Shown in pieces: positions 61,701 through 64,000 of a stretch of DNA of 64,000 nt; positions within the stretch are counted from its first letter, which is position 1, and the number at the start of each line of letters is the position of its first letter. The notes beneath the pieces are model-generated. The model was not told the origin of the DNA and did no database searches. It worked only from the letters and a program-made list of their open reading frames with translations. This DNA is from Metallyticus violacea (Eukaryota > Arthropoda > Insecta > Mantodea > Metallyticidae): NCBI GenBank assembly GCA_030762175.1, contig CM060833.1, positions 167,166,501 to 167,230,500 on the forward strand, in the 5' to 3' direction. A program made the position numbers and the translations under genes.

Positions 61701-63831
61701 TTCATCGAGGACGTGTAAGAACTTCTTGGTTTCACCGACTTACATTTTGGCCTTATGTCAGAACGTCATCTGAATATCAAAGAAAACCATCAAGAGCAGT
61801 TTGTCGTTTGTCCTGATCTAAGCAGCTTTTTGGGTGCTGGTGAAGATTTTCCAACCACTGTGATGACTGGACTTCTCACTCATCATCACAACCATAGACT
61901 CATGTCTGATACTCAAAAACGTTTTCTTCTCGTTTAACACTAGAAGAGTCAAGAATCTGACATACCTAGAACAGCGAAAAGGAGTCATGGTGACCTCCAC
62001 CATATAAACATGCAACGTTTTAATGTTTTGTTATATATAAATGCTTTCAGAACAATAAGCAAGTGGGTATTATATTATGCTTAGACGTTTAACTTGAAAA
62101 ATTATATATAATTCTTAATCTGAAAATTTAGCTTGTGTTTTTCTTTCATGACTGCATTACACCTCCTAGTTCTTTGAACCATCTGGACGCATTTTGCACA
62201 GATGATCTGTGCTTTTCGTACACATTTTCCACACAGAGTTTTAGGTACTTCTCACAAAAATCACTGCTCTTGGTTCCTTTACACAAAATGGCATTTCTTT
62301 CACTTTTTGGAAGGCCTAGGCTCTTCATCCTCTTCCTTTTCTCCCCTTCAGTTTATTCACCAGCTGAAGGATGAGCTTTTCCTTTTTGTATTTCTATTCT
62401 TTACTTCGTTGTAATTGACCCGTGCATTGATTGCTACCATGTCCAGAGGATATTGTAGGAAATGTGCATTGGCCATCTTCTACATGCTATTGTAGTTTTA
62501 TATTTACGAGCCATCTGGTGTTATTGTGAAGGTTATAGTTTCTGGTTTCTTGCTCACTGTCATGTCCGAATGCAGTATACTGAAGAGTGCCATATTATTA
62601 TTTTTCTTTGCTTGGTAAACAGGTACAACCTCTGCCATAAATCGATCGCAAGATAGTGGCATTTGCCTTATTTACCTGATTAGGAATTTCAGCACGAATT
62701 TTGTTCAATGTTTCCACCAATGACGTTTCTTCTTTTGCAGCTTCTTGGGATATTGACAAGGGAAAGAGATGTGAAGAAGGTGGTTTCTTCTTTGATTTCA
62801 AAAGGCCTGCATTAGACGCAGAAGGACATTTCCCGTATAGTTTGATTCTCCGGACGTGCATAATCCTTACCTCGATATAGTATGGCATCACACACACACA
62901 CAAAGGTAAATCAACAATGAACAAATGAAGCCAAGAGTATCTTAAATCAACAATGAACAAATGAAGCGAAGATTATCGTATGATGTTCTGTAAACAGAGG
63001 TGACTCACATCACGTTATGCTGGCGTTGCTACAACAAAATGGAGCCAAGATTATCGTTTGAACAGCGGAAAGCAATTTTGAAGTGGTATTGGAAAACCGA
63101 GAATGTTGTTGGAGTTCAAAGGCCATGGAGACGTGTGTACAGAACAGAACCGCCAACGCGAGTAACAATTGCACGCATTCGACACAAATTTGAGACTCAT
63201 GGTGCCGTATTCAACAGGACAATTCCAATGTGAACCCGAAATAAATATTGTTTGTGTATTTATATTTTAATTAGTTGGTAATACAACAATTAGTAGGTTA
63301 AAGAAGTGTAGACATTTTTGTAAACCAAGTTTACTTAAGAGTACAATATTATTTATAGTTCCTTTTGAATTTCTGTTTACGAATATTTAGAACAGAATCA
63401 CACGTTAGATGGTGTATGTAGTAATGGCAATTACAGCATGATTATTTGAGTTACAGATCGATAGAACGCGACAACGTACTGGGAAAAGTCAGTATATTGC
63501 ATTGCAGGTAGCAGCTTGTACTTAGTTTGAGGAAGATTTTTTTTCTAGCATGAGACATAATGATACCATTTTCAATAAATGCTTGCACTAAATACAAATA
63601 CAAGCTTTGGAGTACATGTTTACCTAAGGTTTGCGAGAAATGTTTTGTTTGCTGTTGGCGGTCCCAAAGAAGATTAGGGATATGCTTCTTTAGGCTATCA
63701 TCTCTAGGACTATAAGTGCACGGGGCAACACCTTCCTTGTCTTGTCCTCCTAGCTTGGGATGCAGTCCAATCTTCAAGAACCTTTGGGCTTTAATTCCAA
63801 ATGGAGCATCTACAAAGTTTGATGATTTCAT
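58507..63831 (-). CDS. LEXM/CIMAP2-like: Sperm-tail PG-rich repeat protein, LEXM/CIMAP2-like; five exons, 335 aa
   Basis: Seen: five minus-strand coding exons (63831-63624, 61250-61059, 59555-59340, 58985-58866, 58778-58507) total 1008 bases and give 335 residues plus TAA. All introns are GT-AG and phase 1; each splice completes a glycine codon. Residues 8-18 carry an APFG...QRF start. PG-rich motifs follow: a weak one near 35-42 (VAPCTYSP), a canonical one at 130-139 (IPGPGVYGSP) split by intron 2, then 173-185 (LPPNTYTVPDGPG), SPAHYDQ near 259-265 and APGVGRYKP near 296-304. NIGFG and SERESIPGPG lie in exon 2, RGPYDLFTG closes exon 3. The ATG is the first in frame after a TGA at 63858. Known: STPG/SHIPPO proteins bind ciliary and sperm-tail microtubules. 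Inference: start motif, RGPYDLFTG and length favour LEXM/CIMAP2 over ODF3-type members. A non-coding 5' exon beyond the window is possible. Confidence 0.8.
58866..58985 (-). CDS. STPG gene exon 4 (residues 206-245)
   Basis: The acceptor TTCTTGTTTGCAG ends at 58986. The exon starts GT GTC CGG and encodes VRDYSSIKNHFSPPSHLGPD, then RLFMLPAAKDTPWQGKWRR. The donor is CAGAG/GTACAT at 58865-58864. Its length, 120 bases, keeps phase 1. Intron 4 is only 87 bases, with a pyrimidine-rich 3' end. Confidence 0.75.
59340..59555 (-). CDS. STPG gene exon 3 (residues 135-205)
   Basis: The acceptor is TTATGCTCACAG, and the exon opens GA GTG TAC, completing PGPGVY across the intron, which is strong proof of the join. 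It encodes KRWKSKVPSFLWDG, a second PG-like block (LPPNTYTVPDGPG) and RGPYDLFTG. The donor is TTTTTACAG/GTTAGT. Intron 2 (59556-61058) carries three SINE families and a GGT/GGC repeat. Intron 3 (58986-59339) is 354 bases with nothing recognisable. Confidence 0.8.
59844..60019 (+). mobile_element. SINE family C, full length, in STPG intron 2
   Basis: Head ACCGCCTCCATAGTTTATTG, B box GGGTTCGAATCCAG, then GCCAGATAAGTTGAGACGCC and end GAGCTCATTTGTACCATCAT. The tRNA-like head is better preserved than in the copy at 1741. Confidence 0.8.
60024..60312 (+). mobile_element. SINE family B, full length, in STPG intron 2
   Basis: Head ACCGCTACGGGTGGCCGAGG, B-box region GGTTCCAATCTC, shortened core, tail GGGCGTTAAACACTACTC and a 13-base A run. 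It starts four bases after the end of a family C SINE. Confidence 0.88.
60368..60458 (-). mobile_element. SINE family A, 3' fragment
   Basis: Only the tail and part of the body remain (GGACACTCTTTAACGTCTC to GACCGACAAATTTT). It stops at a GGT/GGC repeat. It lies in intron 2 of the STPG gene. Confidence 0.8.
60458..60600. repeat. (GGT/GGC)n and (AGT)n repeat in STPG intron 2
   Basis: TGGTGGTGGTGGTGGCGGCG grades into AGTAGT units. The open frames across it are composition artefacts. Confidence 0.9.
60655..60978 (-). mobile_element. Candidate tRNA-headed SINE, seventh type, in STPG intron 2
   Basis: Minus strand CCTCCTTAGTTTAATGGTTA (A box) and CGGGTTCGCTTCCCGG (B-box region) open a 320-base GC-richer body with AAGCAGAGGTCGCTGTGGCA near its end. 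One copy only; overlapping plus-strand ORFs are not supported. Confidence 0.55.
61059..61250 (-). CDS. STPG gene exon 2 (residues 70-134)
   Basis: The acceptor is a pyrimidine-rich TGCTCTGTTTCAG ending at 61251. The first two bases GA complete the glycine begun by exon 1. It encodes a basic, glutamine-rich stretch (ILQQRIQQLRCGG), then NIGFGSAKLS and SERESIPGPG, the left half of a canonical STPG motif. The donor is CCAG/GTAATC at 61058-61057. The reading frame is open throughout and joins exactly to exon 3. Confidence 0.8.
61251..62145. other. Right-hand part of STPG intron 1
   Basis: No recognisable element between exon 2 and the piggyBac remnant. Plus-strand frames of 60-80 codons lack motifs. 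Confidence 0.4.
62146..62880 (-). pseudogene. piggyBac-family transposase remnant in intron 1 of the STPG gene
   Basis: Read on the minus strand, successive frames give pieces resembling the C-terminal half of piggyBac transposases. TSLVETLNKIRAEIPNQ (about 62730-62675) corresponds to the TLVGTLRKNKREIP block. MALFSILHSD and KKPETITF (about 62595-62530) correspond to VLLSSMH and KPEII. CRRWPMHISYNILW (about 62485-62440) corresponds to RRWPLHIFFNMLD. A cysteine-bearing tail (CKGTKSSDFCEKYLKLCVE, about 62285-62230) resembles the terminal Cys-rich domain. Frameshifts and stops separate the pieces, so no protein can be made. The N-terminal half and TTAA-flanked ends were not found. Family assignment comes from motif recall, not a search. 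Confidence 0.5.
62908..63212 (+). mobile_element. DUF4817-type transposon copy d, 5' fragment
   Basis: This copy has the cleanest transposase start in the family: ATG at 63039, MEPRLSFEQRKAILKWYW..., then RVYRTEPPTRVTIARIR. It stops being similar after THGAV at about 63212, so it keeps only the 5' UTR and N-terminal helix-turn-helix part. A 36-bp local duplication (AAATCAACAATGAACAAATG...) near 62908-62960 is unique to this copy. A short CA repeat lies just upstream. It sits in intron 1 of the STPG gene, opposite to gene sense. Confidence 0.75.
63213..63623. other. First part of STPG intron 1
   Basis: AT-rich intron sequence following the donor; nothing else recognised. Confidence 0.5.
63624..63831 (-). 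CDS. STPG gene exon 1 (residues 1-69)
   Basis: Begins at ATG 63831-63829. Upstream the frame closes at TGA (63858-63856); a CAG just before the ATG could be an acceptor for an intron in the 5' UTR. It encodes the FVDAPFGIKAQRF start and a degenerate PG motif. It ends ...ACC TTA G followed by GTAAAC, a good donor at 63623-63622. Intron 1 is about 2.4 kb and holds a DUF4817 transposon fragment and a piggyBac remnant. Confidence 0.75.
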
Positions 63832-64000
63832 TATATTCACAAACACACACTGGGATCAGAGGAATTTTATGTAGTATACAAGAATAAGCACATCAATACA
63901 GTCTGCTGTATTTGCTGGAACTCAAATCATTATCCACCTTATAATTACAGCATTAGCTAAAATGAATTGTGGAAGGGGTGAAAAAAAAAAAGACTGCGAA

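Noticed and set aside
63451..63623. Extension of the exon 1 frame beyond 63624
   Set aside because: A strong GTAAAC donor ends the exon and the downstream frame turns AT-rich; splicing to exon 2 gives an exact phase match.
1..64000. A new multi-gene defence or biosynthetic system
   Set aside because: Only one host gene is supported; everything else recognisable is transposon, SINE or simple repeat.

Overview
This window looks like non-coding, repeat-rich DNA from a large insect genome. It is AT-rich, has no bacterial-style gene packing, and carries one split gene with GT-AG introns, many short tRNA-headed SINEs, DD34D mariner elements, DUF4817-type transposase remnants, an R1-like LINE and a piggyBac remnant. 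This mix fits a polyneopteran such as a cockroach or termite, but that is inference and the species cannot be named from sequence alone.

The one convincing host gene is on the minus strand at the right end (63831 to 58507). Five coding exons join without a break: every intron is phase 1, every boundary is GT-AG, and the total is 1008 bases (335 residues plus stop). The product has several sperm-tail PG-rich (STPG/SHIPPO) repeats and an APFG...RF start. It most resembles the ciliary and sperm microtubule-associated LEXM/CIMAP2 group. Its introns hold a piggyBac remnant and a DUF4817 transposon fragment (intron 1) and three kinds of SINE (intron 2). A 1.28-kb mariner lies 240 bases past the stop.

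Region by region: 1-8.7 kb is anonymous AT-rich DNA with SINEs and two strong inverted repeats. 8.7-10 kb is mariner copy A. 10-16 kb has SINEs, a microsatellite and an undiagnosed transposase-like block. 16.46-18.53 kb is a 70-bp satellite of about 30 units, organised in two different 420-bp higher-order repeats. 20.4-21.25 kb is DUF4817 transposon copy a. 21.2-37.9 kb is mostly anonymous, with a few SINEs, palindromes and two LTR-like segments. 38-41.3 kb is a cluster of SINEs, DUF4817 copy b and a pogo/Tigger remnant. 43.4-44.7 kb is mariner copy B. 49.4-52.6 kb is an R1-like LINE carcass invaded by two SINEs. 55-56.2 kb is DUF4817 copy c with a SINE inside it. 57-58.3 kb is mariner copy C. 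58.5-63.8 kb is the STPG gene.

No DNA transposon copy here is intact, and the LINE is broken in several frames. The SINEs depend on pol III promoters in their tRNA-like heads and on LINE machinery from elsewhere. Target-site duplications give a relative order for several insertions. I found no operon, CRISPR array, toxin system, clear exogenous virus or obviously new multi-gene system. The most notable items are the unannotated five-exon gene, the two-phase higher-order satellite, the repeated internal deletion of one transposon family, and a nearly perfect 134-bp foldback.
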